Position numbers and translations under genes: made by a program
Source of the DNA: Erythrobacter sp.
GTDB lineage: Bacteria; Pseudomonadota; Alphaproteobacteria; Sphingomonadales; Sphingomonadaceae
Assembly (NCBI GenBank): GCA_013822695.1
Contig: PNKW01000031.1
Coordinates: 1-33,600 of the forward strand
Reading direction: 5' to 3'
DNA: 33,600 nt
In this document: piece by piece, positions 1 to 7,377 of the stretch
Layout of the letters: each line of letters begins with the position of its first letter
Numbering within the stretch: position 1 is the first letter of the stretch
The notes under the pieces: generated by a model
What the model was told of the DNA's origin: nothing
Database searches by the model: none
Seen by the model: only the letters and a program-made list of their open reading frames with translations

Positions 1-142
1 GCGCCGCACGGGCGTTGTTCTGGACCACGCCGAGCGTCACCCCGAGCATCGCCGCCACGATCGCCGAGGCGACCAGCGCCTCGGGCAGGGTAAAGCCCCG
101 CTCGCCGTGCCTGTGCCTGCGATGATGATGCCCCCCCGCCAT
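1..142 (-). CDS. gspI: Type II secretion minor pseudopilin, probably GspI (3' part beyond window)
   Basis: Only the first 47 codons are in the window; the gene continues past position 1. The protein starts MAGGHHHRR, is basic and His-rich, and then shows a prepilin peptidase site: Gly followed by FTLPE and a long hydrophobic stretch (ALVASAIVAAMLGVTLGVV). The Glu at +5 of the mature form is the residue pseudopilins need for assembly. ATG at 142 lies 2 nt after the gspH stop, so it is translated in the same operon. GspI is favoured because it follows gspH in the usual E-F-G-H-I order. GspJ, whose N-terminus is similar, cannot be excluded from 47 residues. Confidence 0.75.
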   Translation of the reverse strand, partial: MAGGHHHRRHRHGERGFTLPEALVASAIVAAMLGVTLGVVQNNARAA

Positions 143-144
143 GG

Positions 145-591
145 TCAGGCCCCGCTTTCGGCGATGTGGCCGGTACTGCCGAACACTGTCACGCGCCGCT
201 CGCGCACCGCCCCGCCGCTGCGCGAGCGGATGCGGTAGAGCGCAGGCTCGGCGGTGCCGTCGGGATAGAAGGTGACCGGGCCGTCCTGCCCGGCGGTGAC
301 GCTCACCGAGGCAGGGAGCGCGACAGGCTCACCGCCGCCCACCACCAGTGCCCGGCCCTCGAAAGCGAGCGTCACCGGCGCGCCGGTGCGGATCGCCTCG
401 GCGCGCGCGGTGCGCAGGCCTTCGGTGACCTGCGCCGCGCCGCGCCGGAATTCCATCGCGCTCATCGTGTTCTGCACCCGCGGGAAGGCCAGCCCCGCGA
501 TCAGCCCGGCGACCGCGAGGGTCACCAGCATCTCGATCAGGGTGAACCCGCCGTCGCGGGACTGCGGGGCAGGCCTACCAGTTGCCGACAT
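145..591 (-). CDS. gspH: Type II secretion minor pseudopilin GspH
   Basis: This is a 148-residue minor pseudopilin of the type II secretion pilus. The leader MSATGRPAPQSRDGG ends at Gly15, and the mature form begins FTLIEMLVTLAVAGLIAG, with the +5 glutamate at residue 20. The rest has the short beta-rich GspH layout, with FYPDGTAEPA and VTVFGSTGHI near the end. I place the start at ATG 591, which overlaps the last 17 nt of gspG. A longer in-frame start at 633 would add 14 residues that the family does not need. The gene is second to last of the visible operon and is probably translationally coupled to gspG. Confidence 0.85.
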   Translation of the reverse strand: MSATGRPAPQSRDGGFTLIEMLVTLAVAGLIAGLAFPRVQNTMSAMEFRRGAAQVTEGLRTARAEAIRTGAPVTLAFEGRALVVGGGEPVALPASVSVTAGQDGPVTFYPDGTAEPALYRIRSRSGGAVRERRVTVFGSTGHIAESGA

Positions 592-1021
592 CTTTCGCCT
601 CGCCGGTGCCGCCCGGGGCATTATCGGAGCCATAGGAGAAAACGTCGATCTCGCCGTGATCGCCGGGGGCCTTGAAGCGGTAGGGGTTACCCCAGGGATC
701 GATCAGCCCGCTTGCCTGGCCCATGTAGGGCCCGTTCCAGATCGGCACCTCGGCCGGCTGCTTCATCAGCGCATCGAGCCCTTCTTCGGGGTTGGGATAG
801 CGCCCCGCATCGAGCCGGAACAGTTCCAGCCCGGCGGCGATGTTCTTGACCTGCACCGCCGCGGTCTGGGTCTTGGAGCTGCTCAGATACTTGATCACCT
901 GCGGGCCGACGATTGCGGCAAGCAGGCCGAGGATCGCCAGCACCACCAGCAGTTCGAGCAGGGTGAAGCCCGCCGACTTGCGGTTCTTTCGCGAGGCCTT
1001 GTCGTGTCGTGTCGGTCGCAT
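575..1021 (-). CDS. gspG: Type II secretion major pseudopilin GspG
   Basis: This 148-residue protein is the main subunit of the periplasmic pseudopilus that pushes folded proteins through the outer-membrane secretin. The positively charged leader (MRPTRHDKASRKNRKSAG) ends at Gly18. The mature protein starts FTLLELLVVLAILGLLAA, with Glu at +5. The family hallmarks follow: LFRLDAGRYPNPEEGLDAL, then WNGPYM, DPWGNPY and a C-terminal FSYGSDNAPGGTGEAKDVGNW-type end. That acidic C-terminal region is where GspG proteins bind calcium. It lies 2 nt after gspF and overlaps gspH. Prepilin peptidase GspO and the secretin GspD are not in the window. Confidence 0.95.
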   Translation of the reverse strand: MRPTRHDKASRKNRKSAGFTLLELLVVLAILGLLAAIVGPQVIKYLSSSKTQTAAVQVKNIAAGLELFRLDAGRYPNPEEGLDALMKQPAEVPIWNGPYMGQASGLIDPWGNPYRFKAPGDHGEIDVFSYGSDNAPGGTGEAKDVGNW

Positions 1022-1023
1022 GA

Positions 1024-2250
1024 TTATGCCAGTGCCAGATCGTTGAAGCCCAGAATTGCCGCCATGATGGCAGCGATGATTCCTGCGACCACTGCACCAA
1101 GGGTGACGGTGATCGCGGGAGTAAGCAAGCCCACAAGCCGCTGCAACCGGATTGTGACGTCACGGTCGAGCACCTCGGCCAGCTTGCCGAGCATCGGGCC
1201 GAGCCGCGATGTCTCCTCGCCGGTGCGGAAAAAACCGATCGCCTTTTGCGGCACGATATCGGCCGCGGCGAGCGGCGCGGTCAGCCCGCCGCCCTCCTTC
1301 ATCCCCCGCGCAACCTCGCGCACGGCGGCGGCCATGTGGCTGTTGCCGATCGCGCGCCCCGCCAGCAGCGTCGCCGAAGGGAGCGGCACCCCGCCCTCGA
1401 CCAGCACGCCCAGCGTGCGGGCAAAGCGCGCGGTCTCGGCACTGCGCACCAGCGGGCCGACCTGCGGGAGCGTGAGCACCCAGCGGTCGCGCGCGGCGCG
1501 CGCCTGGGGACGGGTAAAGACCTGCCGCAGCGCGAAGCCGCCGCCGACCAGCAGCAGCAGCATCCACCACCACCCGGCGCGCAGCGTGCGGCTCGCCTCC
1601 ATGATGAACACCGAGGGCGCCGGCAGCCGGTCCTCGGCGCCCGTGAACAGGGTCTCGAACTGCGGCACCACGAACAGCAGCATCATCGCGATGATTAGCA
1701 CCGAGAGCACCACCAGGATCACCGGATAGATCATCGCGGTGACGATCAGGGCGCGCAGGTCATCCTCGCGCTGGAGCGCATCGGCAAGCCGCGCGAGCGC
1801 CGGGCCGAGCCGCCCGTCGGCCTCGCCCGCCTCGGCCATCGCGGCGGTGACGGGGGGGAACAGCGCGGGCCGCTCGGCCAGAGTGCGCGAGAGAGCGGCG
1901 CCTTCCTTCACCGCCTGCTGCATGGCGGCAAATTCGGCGCGCAACGGCGCCTGTTCGATGGAGTCGAGCAGCAGCGCCATGGCGCGCTCCAGCGGGATGC
2001 CGGCCTCGAGCAGCACTGCCAGCTCGCCAATGGCGCGGGTGATCGCGGTGCGGGTCTTGCCGGTGCGCTTGATCGCGTCTGCAGGAACCGCGGCCGCTGC
2101 CTCACCAGCGGTGACGTCGATCGGCAGGATCGCCGCCTGCCGCAGCCGCCGCACCGCCTCCTCGCGGCTGCCCGCGTCGATCTGCCCGGCCACGCGCTTA
2201 CCGTGGCTGTCGGTCCCGCGATAGCGGAAGGCCTGCATTGCCTCAGCCAT
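1024..2250 (-). CDS. gspF: Type II secretion inner-membrane platform protein GspF
   Basis: This 408-residue polytopic inner-membrane protein couples the GspE ATPase to pseudopilus assembly. It has the two-fold GspF architecture. An N-terminal cytoplasmic domain (FRYRGTDSHGKRVAGQIDA, then LAVLLEAGIPLERAM) leads into membrane segments near residues 165-200 (MIYPVILVVLSVLIIAMM), and a second segment follows after the first repeat. The second cytoplasmic repeat (FARTLGVLVEGGVPLPSAT) is followed by a C-terminal segment (AITVTLGAVVAGIIAAIMAA). Length fits the family. ATG 2250 overlaps the gspE stop by 8 nt; a second ATG at 2238 is an alternative that starts just past it. Confidence 0.94.
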   Translation of the reverse strand: MAEAMQAFRYRGTDSHGKRVAGQIDAGSREEAVRRLRQAAILPIDVTAGEAAAAVPADAIKRTGKTRTAITRAIGELAVLLEAGIPLERAMALLLDSIEQAPLRAEFAAMQQAVKEGAALSRTLAERPALFPPVTAAMAEAGEADGRLGPALARLADALQREDDLRALIVTAMIYPVILVVLSVLIIAMMLLFVVPQFETLFTGAEDRLPAPSVFIMEASRTLRAGWWWMLLLLVGGGFALRQVFTRPQARAARDRWVLTLPQVGPLVRSAETARFARTLGVLVEGGVPLPSATLLAGRAIGNSHMAAAVREVARGMKEGGGLTAPLAAADIVPQKAIGFFRTGEETSRLGPMLGKLAEVLDRDVTIRLQRLVGLLTPAITVTLGAVVAGIIAAIMAAILGFNDLALA

Positions 2251-3931
2251 CCTGCGTCACCCGCAGCACTTCATCGATGGTGGTGAGTCCGGCGGCCGCC
2301 TTCGCAAGCCCGTCCTCCATCATCGTCGCAAACCGCCCCGAGCCTGCCCGCCGCGCGATCTCGCGCGCGTCGGCCCGCTCGAGGATCGCCGCCGCAACGC
2401 CCTCGTCGACTTCGAGATATTCGACCAGCGCGATCCGGCCCTTGAACCCGGTGTGCCCGCATTCGGCGCAGCCCTGCTCCTTCCAGAAGCGCGCGTCTGC
2501 GGCGCAGCCGGTCGCGGCGCGCTGGCCCGGGCCCGGCGTGTGCGGCGCCTTGCAGTGCGGGCACAGCCGCCGCACCAGCCGCTGTGCGACCACCGCATTG
2601 AGGGTCGAGGCGAGCAGGAAGGGCTCCACCTGCATATCGAGCAACCGCGTGATCGCGCCGGGCGCGGTGTTGGTGTGCAGGGTCGAGAGCAGCCCGTGTC
2701 CGGTCAGCGCCGCCTGGATCGCGATCTGCGCGGTCTCGAGGTCGCGGATCTCGCCCACCATCATTACGTCCGGATCCTGCCGCAGGAAGCTGCGCAGCGC
2801 GGCGGCGAAATCGAGGCCGATGGCGGGGTTCACCTGGGTCTGGACGATCCCCGGCAGGCGATATTCGATCGGGTCTTCGACCGTCAGGATCTTGCGCGTG
2901 TCGGAATTGATGCTGGCGAGCGCGGCATAGAGCGTCGTCGTCTTGCCGCTGCCGGTAGGGCCGGTCACCAGCATGATCCCGTGCGGGCGGGCGAGCGTCT
3001 CGCCCATCCGCGCCGCCAGCGCGGGCGAGAACCCCAGCGAGGCGAAGTCGAGCGCCATGCCCGACTTGTCGAGGATGCGCAGCACCACCGTCTGCCCGTG
3101 GATCGAGGGCGCAATCGCGACGCGCAGGTCGATCTCGTGCCCGCGCACCGCGACCCTGAGACGCCCGTCCTGCGGCAGGCGGCGCTCGGCGATGTTGAGT
3201 TCGGCCATCACCTTGATGCGGCTGACCAGCGCCGCGCGCATCACCGGCGGGAGCGAGGGCTGATCGACCAGCACGCCGTCAATCCGGTAACGCACTGCCA
3301 GCCGGTCTTCGGTTGGTTCGAGATGGATGTCGGAGGCGCGCTGTTCGACCGCGTCGGCGATCAGGCGGTTGACCGCGCGGATCACCGGCGCATCGCTGAC
3401 AAGGTCGCGCAGCCGTTCGAGGTCTTCCTCGTCCGCCACGCTGCCGGGATCGGCATCGGCGCGGCCATCGCCGTAGAGCCGGTCGATCGCCGCCTCGATC
3501 TCGCCGCGCGCAGCGATCCGGCAATTGACGTTAGCCCCGGCGAGTTGACCGAGCGCCTGTGCAGCAAAAGGCCGCAGCGGATCGGCCGTGGCGACCACCA
3601 GCGCGCCCCGCTCGCGCGCCAGCGGCAGCACCAGATGGGCGCGCAGGAAGGCAAGCGAGACCTCATCCGCGGGCAGCACCGGGTTGGCGGGCCAGTCATT
3701 GGGGCCGACCAGCGGCAGCGCGGTGATATTACGATAGAACTCGACCAGCGCCTGCTCGCTCAGGATGCCGAGTCGGGTGAGGATGGTGGCGAGATCCTCG
3801 CCGCTGTCGGCCTCGATACTGCGCGCACGAGCCAGCGCATCGGCGGAAATCAGGCCGCGCGCCAGTAATTCCTGGGCCAGATCCGACGAGGGATCGACCT
3901 TTGTTCCAGAGATCGCCACCGCGCTTGTCAC
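2243..3931 (-). CDS. gspE: Type II secretion ATPase GspE
   Basis: This hexameric cytoplasmic ATPase powers pseudopilus growth. Numbered from a GTG at 3931 (562 residues), it has an N-terminal MshEN-like domain, the Walker A motif GPTGSGKTT at about 324-332 (Lys330), an Asp box (TVEDPIEY), Walker B (MMVGEIRD), a His box (STLHTNTA), and the zinc tetracysteine pairs CPHC (457/460) and CAEC (488/491). I prefer GTG 3931 because AAGGGG sits 6 nt upstream. An upstream in-frame start at 4006 would add a low-complexity GGGG/Pro stretch. It is the first gene of the visible operon, so transcription must start in the 3932-4527 spacer. gspC and gspD, which often precede gspE, are absent here. Confidence 0.95.
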   Translation of the reverse strand: MTSAVAISGTKVDPSSDLAQELLARGLISADALARARSIEADSGEDLATILTRLGILSEQALVEFYRNITALPLVGPNDWPANPVLPADEVSLAFLRAHLVLPLARERGALVVATADPLRPFAAQALGQLAGANVNCRIAARGEIEAAIDRLYGDGRADADPGSVADEEDLERLRDLVSDAPVIRAVNRLIADAVEQRASDIHLEPTEDRLAVRYRIDGVLVDQPSLPPVMRAALVSRIKVMAELNIAERRLPQDGRLRVAVRGHEIDLRVAIAPSIHGQTVVLRILDKSGMALDFASLGFSPALAARMGETLARPHGIMLVTGPTGSGKTTTLYAALASINSDTRKILTVEDPIEYRLPGIVQTQVNPAIGLDFAAALRSFLRQDPDVMMVGEIRDLETAQIAIQAALTGHGLLSTLHTNTAPGAITRLLDMQVEPFLLASTLNAVVAQRLVRRLCPHCKAPHTPGPGQRAATGCAADARFWKEQGCAECGHTGFKGRIALVEYLEVDEGVAAAILERADAREIARRAGSGRFATMMEDGLAKAAAGLTTIDEVLRVTQDG

Positions 3932-4527
3932 GCCCTGCCCCTTGCTTGCGGCAGGAATCCCCCCCCCGCCCCGGGGCCTTGGTAGCGCCCCACAGGCGAT
4001 AACCAATGGAGAATTCGTTTCCGGTTACCGACGAATATCTCGATCACAGAAATCGCCATTATCGATCACCAGGCGCCCGCGAGCATCGCCTGATAGACTA
4101 TACCTATGCGCCTATTCGATAAATTTCCGGTGCCGATTACATGCGTCTGACGCAACGTCATCCCGCTGACGCATTCCTACAAATTATCACATGCTTAAGA
4201 CAGAAGGCTAAATTAGGTTGGCATTGACGATCAAGCTGGCCTGCGCCATGTCTCGTCCGGGGCGCGCCGCGGCACACTCGCAAAATAACAAAAGCAATTG
4301 CGAATAAGTGTAGCCAGAGCTGGTCTGTTTTGGGGGATTTCAACGACTATCACGCGTTACGAAAAGAATTGATGCGAGCTCGACTCCATCAGGGTTCACC
4401 CGAATCGATTCCTTTCGTTTTTCTGGCTCGTCACTTGGCCCCCGTGCCGAGCGACGTTGCTTGCGTGCACGTCTTGTTAATTTCCCTGATTCCGACGTTT
4501 TTGAACGAGAAGCATAGGGGAATTTTC
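3932..4527. other. Long divergent spacer between gspE and the haloperoxidase gene, lower GC
   Basis: This roughly 600-bp stretch separates the leftward secretion operon from the rightward haloperoxidase gene. It is visibly richer in A and T than its neighbours, for example around 4165-4220 and 4275-4330. No convincing gene is seen. Short open frames exist on both strands, but they lack ribosome-binding sites and recognisable protein features. It must hold at least two divergent promoters. A cluster of palindromic TGACGCA-type half-sites lies at 4142-4173 (listed separately). The distance to the haloperoxidase ATG leaves room for a long 5' leader. Confidence 0.6.
4142..4173. promoter_or_regulatory. 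Overlapping palindromes, candidate operator
   Basis: TGCGTCTGACGCA (4142-4154) is a perfect inverted repeat around one base. It overlaps TGACGCAACGTCA (4148-4160), a second palindrome. The octamer CTGACGCA recurs at 4166-4173, 19 bp downstream of its first copy at 4147-4154. Repeated half-sites at about two helical turns in a divergent promoter region look like a transcription factor site. The regulator is unknown. Confidence 0.4.
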
Positions 4528-6042
4528 ATGAAAAAGGCATTTGCATTACTGGCATCGGTGGCCGTGGTGGGCACCGGCTTGTCTGCGGCTCCCGCCGCCG
4601 CTCAGCTCGTCTCGGAAGTCCAGTCGCAGCGCGCTGGCGACGTGGGCGATTCCATTGTCCGGTGGCACAAGGTCATGCTCGACGTTCATGCCGTCGACTT
4701 CCGCGATCCGGCCAACTCGGCGCCCGAGCAGGTCGGCCCGACCCGCACTTCGCGTGCCTTCGCCATGGTGATGACCGCGGTCTATGACGCGCTCAACGCC
4801 TTCCCGGGCAGCACCCGCACCAGCTACAACACCATTCCGGCGGCGGTTTCCGGCGCTGACAGGGAAGTCGCCATCGCCTATGCCGCGCGTGACACGCTTG
4901 TGCACCTGTGGCCGGCCCAGACCGCTTCGATCGACGCGATCCTGGCCCAGGAAATCGCCCGGATCGGCGCGACCGGTGCTGTTCTCACCCGCGGCCAGAC
5001 CGTGGGCCAGAACGCTGCCGCCGCAATTATCGCCCGCCGCGCGGGTGATGGTTCGGAAATCGGCGAAGTGGAGTTCGGCAACGGCGGTTCGATCGCTGAC
5101 GGCACCACCAACGCCTTTGGTCAGCCGGTCAACAGCGGTGAGACCACCGTCCCGAACTGGACGGTCGACCCGATCAGCAACAACCCGGTGGCGCTCGGCG
5201 CCAACTGGGGTGCGGTTGAGCCCTTCGCGCTGACCTCCGGCGCGCAGTTCCGCGCGCCGCCGCCGCCGGCCATCAACACGCGCGCCTACCGCGGGGCCTT
5301 CGTCGATGTGCGCCGGGTTGGTGAAGCGCCGAACGGGCCGAACGGTTTCAACGACGAAGCCGACGAAGACACCGCCCTCTCGACCGAGCGCGGCATCTTC
5401 ATCGCCAACTTCTGGGGCTATGATGGCGCGCCGAAGCTGGGTGTGCCGCCGCGCCTTTACGCGCAAATTGCCAACATGCTGGCCGAACGTGGCCGGATCG
5501 TCGATGCTCTGGAACTCGCGCGGTTCTATGCGCTGGTGCACATCTCGATGGCCGACAGCGGCATCTCTGCGTGGGACTCGAAGTACTTCTACAACTACTG
5601 GCGTCCGGTCACCGGTCTCCGGGTTGAAGACGGCGATCGGAATACCGTCACGGTTCCGGGCTGGACCCCGGTCGGCGTGTCGGCGGCCAACATTCCGGGG
5701 GATAGCGCCGTGCGTGCGACCCCGCCGTTCCCCGCCTATGTTTCGGGCCACGCGACCTTCGGTGCCTCGCTGTTCGAAACTGCCCGCGGGTTCATGCCTG
5801 AAACCACTGCCTTCACCTTCGTGTCGGACGAATACAACGGCCTGACCACCGATCCCTTCCTGTCGACGGTCGTCCGTCCGCTGGTTCCGGTGCGGTATCG
5901 CAACCTCACCGCGCCGACGACCGAGAACGCCCGCAGCCGTATTACCAACGGCGTGCACTGGCAGTTCGATGGTACCGAAGGCGTCCGGATGGGCATCTCG
6001 GTGGCCCAGCACGCTCGCGCGACCCTGTTCCAGCCGCGCTGA
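4528..6042 (+). CDS. Exported vanadium-dependent haloperoxidase / PAP2-family protein
   Basis: This 504-residue protein has a clear signal peptide (MKKAFALLASVAVVGTGLSAAPAAAQ). The vanadate/phosphate pocket of the haloperoxidase-PAP2 superfamily is complete: Lys352 and Arg359 in KYFYNYWRPVTG (KX6RP), Ser406-Gly407-His408 in FPAYVSGHATFG, and Arg471 and His477 in SRITNGVHWQFD (SRX5HX3D). Length and motif spacing resemble fungal-type vanadium chloroperoxidases more than short acid phosphatases. It may therefore use peroxide to oxidise halide, but sequence alone does not separate haloperoxidase from phosphatase activity. ATG 4528 is chosen because AGGGG lies 7-8 nt upstream and the signal peptide begins there; an in-frame extension to 4330 lacks both. 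The gene ends in a double hairpin. Confidence 0.85.
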   Translation: MKKAFALLASVAVVGTGLSAAPAAAQLVSEVQSQRAGDVGDSIVRWHKVMLDVHAVDFRDPANSAPEQVGPTRTSRAFAMVMTAVYDALNAFPGSTRTSYNTIPAAVSGADREVAIAYAARDTLVHLWPAQTASIDAILAQEIARIGATGAVLTRGQTVGQNAAAAIIARRAGDGSEIGEVEFGNGGSIADGTTNAFGQPVNSGETTVPNWTVDPISNNPVALGANWGAVEPFALTSGAQFRAPPPPAINTRAYRGAFVDVRRVGEAPNGPNGFNDEADEDTALSTERGIFIANFWGYDGAPKLGVPPRLYAQIANMLAERGRIVDALELARFYALVHISMADSGISAWDSKYFYNYWRPVTGLRVEDGDRNTVTVPGWTPVGVSAANIPGDSAVRATPPFPAYVSGHATFGASLFETARGFMPETTAFTFVSDEYNGLTTDPFLSTVVRPLVPVRYRNLTAPTTENARSRITNGVHWQFDGTEGVRMGISVAQHARATLFQPR

Positions 6043-6051
6043 TGACAGTGA

Positions 6052-6080
6052 GCCGGGATGCGCTCCGCGCGTATCCCGGC
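6052..6080 (+). repeat. Strong hairpin just after the haloperoxidase stop
   Basis: GCCGGGATGCGC (6052-6063) pairs with GCGTATCCCGGC (6069-6080) to form a 12-bp stem with one G-U pair and a 5-nt loop. It begins 9 nt after the stop codon and is followed, 11 nt later, by a second hairpin with a T tract. It probably protects the 3' end of the mRNA or assists termination. Confidence 0.6.
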
Positions 6081-6091
6081 CCGCAATTTCC

Positions 6092-6127
6092 GGGCTGTCC
6101 GGCCCCGGCCGGGCAGCCCCCATTTTT
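6092..6127 (+). terminator. Rho-independent terminator after the haloperoxidase gene
   Basis: GGGCTGTCCGGCC (6092-6104) pairs with GGCCGGGCAGCCC (6107-6119), a 13-bp stem with one G-U wobble and a very short loop. ATTTTT follows at 6122-6127. It lies between the haloperoxidase stop and ATG 6147. The next gene is therefore either read through at low level or has its own promoter. Confidence 0.7.
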
Positions 6128-6146
6128 CAATTGGGATGGCACGATC

Positions 6147-6653
6147 ATGAAGATCCTTATGCACACCAAGATGCTGGCGTTCGCCGCAGCCTTCATCGCG
6201 CTCCCCGCCACCGCCGAAGAGCCTGCCGCTCAGGCGCAGACCGAGGCCGAACAGCCGAAGGACGCCGTCGAGGATCTGGCCTATCGCGCAGTCAAGCCGC
6301 TCGGCACGCCTGCCCCCGAGGGCTACAAGCCGCCGCTGAGTGCAGAGGCGGTGGTCACGTTCAATGCGATCGTGAGACGCTCGATGAACGCGCTCGATGA
6401 ATTTGATCGCCTCAACCAGGATCTGGAAACGGCGCGCAAGAGCAACGATTCCGCCCGGATTGCCGAGATCAACAAGCGCTTCGGCGAACTCGAGCAGCAG
6501 GCCGCTGCCGCGCGCACCGATTTCCAGACCGAGAAGGCGGCGCTGATCGCCCGGCAGGAATATTTCGACTCGAGTGTCGTGGGAGCCATGGAATACTACG
6601 TCGAGCAGGCGCCCGGCGAAATCGCCGAGGCGCTGGCTGCCAAGGGCGGCTGA
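6147..6653 (+). CDS. Small exported coiled-coil protein of unknown function
   Basis: I do not recognise a family. The 168-residue product has a signal peptide (MKILMHTKMLAFAAAFIALPATAEE), a charged linker rich in Ala, Gln and Glu, and a segment LSAEAVVTFNAIVRRSMNALDEFDRL. A helical, probably coiled-coil stretch follows at roughly residues 85-135 (DLETARKSNDSARIAEINKRFGELEQQ and so on), and the C-terminus is acidic and amphipathic. It is likely periplasmic. ATG 6147 is preferred over an in-frame start at 6042, because the extra 35 residues would be encoded by the two hairpins and T tract downstream of the haloperoxidase gene. Proximity suggests a role linked to the haloperoxidase, but that is only guilt by association. 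Confidence 0.7.
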   Translation: MKILMHTKMLAFAAAFIALPATAEEPAAQAQTEAEQPKDAVEDLAYRAVKPLGTPAPEGYKPPLSAEAVVTFNAIVRRSMNALDEFDRLNQDLETARKSNDSARIAEINKRFGELEQQAAAARTDFQTEKAALIARQEYFDSSVVGAMEYYVEQAPGEIAEALAAKGG

Positions 6654-6678
6654 CCACACTCACGTCAAAGCAGGGGGG

Positions 6679-6709
6679 AGGGGGCGCGCGCCATCAGGCC
6701 GCGCCCCCT
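6679..6709. terminator. Bidirectional terminator between convergent genes
   Basis: AGGGGGCGCG (6679-6688) and CGCGCCCCCT (6700-6709) form a perfect 10-bp stem with an 11-nt loop. It lies in the 64-bp gap between the rightward 6653 stop and the leftward stop at 6718. T-rich sequence follows on the plus strand (CTTTGCTTTG), and AAAG-type bases flank the other side. Confidence 0.7.
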
Positions 6710-6717
6710 TTGCTTTG

Positions 6718-7377
6718 TCAGGGCTCGGACCACAGCCGCAAAAGGTTGTGATAGAGGCCCGTCAGGCTCAGCACCGCATCGGCCGGGGCATCCTCGGCGC
6801 GCAGGGCCTGCACCGTCTGGTCAAGTTCGAACAGCATGTCGCGCTGCTCGGCCCCGCGCACCAGGCTCTGGATCCACAGCACCGCCGCTTCGCGCGTCCC
6901 CGAGATAACCCGCGTCACCCGGTGCCGCGCGCCCGAGGCGTATAGGATCATGTCCCCCGCCGCCAGCTTCACCGCGGTCTCGCCGCCGGGCATGGCGATG
7001 ACCAGCTCGCCGCCCTCGTAGGATTCAGGATCGCTCAGGAACAGCGTCGCCGAAAGATCGGCGCGCATCCGTCCCCGGGTGAGCGCACGGATCGCGCCAT
7101 CGACATGATCACCATAAGTCTCACCTGCGCCGTAGCGGTTGAACAGCGGCGCCGAGATACGGGTCGCCAGCGCGGCGGCGGCGAACAGCGGATGATGGGC
7201 GAGCGCATCGAGCACCACCGCCCCCGCCTCAAGCGCGGCCGGATCATCCTCGGGCAGCTGCCGGTTGGCCTTGACCCCGGCCGACAGGTGCCCGGCGGTG
7301 ACGCGGCCATCGGCCCAGCCTCCTTGCGCGATCAGGCCCCTGACCCGACGGCTAGAACGTCCACTGGACCGAGGCAA
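6718..7377 (-). CDS. PiuC/YbiX-type Fe(II)/2-oxoglutarate dioxygenase with abnormal N-terminus
   Basis: The body matches PiuC/YbiX proteins, PKHD-type hydroxylases that accompany TonB siderophore receptors. Iron ligands are visible as His91 and Asp93 (YGDHVDGAI) and His152 (SGARHRV), with Arg162 as the likely 2-oxoglutarate contact. TLFLSDPESYEGGEL and LYHNLLRLWSEP are family signatures. The N-terminus is odd. Family members begin with about 16 residues of the type MMYHIPGVLSPQDVA before the conserved W-x-DGR-x-TAG. Here these are replaced by LPRSSGRSSRR, read from the last codons of the upstream receptor gene in another frame. The only start in frame is TTG 7377, overlapping the receptor by 26 nt. 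It may be a small deletion that leaves a weakly expressed or damaged gene. Confidence 0.75.
   Translation of the reverse strand: MPRSSGRSSRRVRGLIAQGGWADGRVTAGHLSAGVKANRQLPEDDPAALEAGAVVLDALAHHPLFAAAALATRISAPLFNRYGAGETYGDHVDGAIRALTRGRMRADLSATLFLSDPESYEGGELVIAMPGGETAVKLAAGDMILYASGARHRVTRVISGTREAAVLWIQSLVRGAEQRDMLFELDQTVQALRAEDAPADAVLSLTGLYHNLLRLWSEP

Noticed and set aside
4158..4343. 61-codon minus-strand frame with a hydrophobic stretch (LWLHLFAIAFVIL)
   Set aside because: It begins with TTG, has no ribosome-binding site, lies in a promoter spacer and has no recognisable features.
6042..6146. In-frame upstream extension of the small exported protein, making a 203-residue product
   Set aside because: The extra codons coincide with two hairpins and a T tract that terminate the haloperoxidase transcript, and the real signal peptide starts at 6147.
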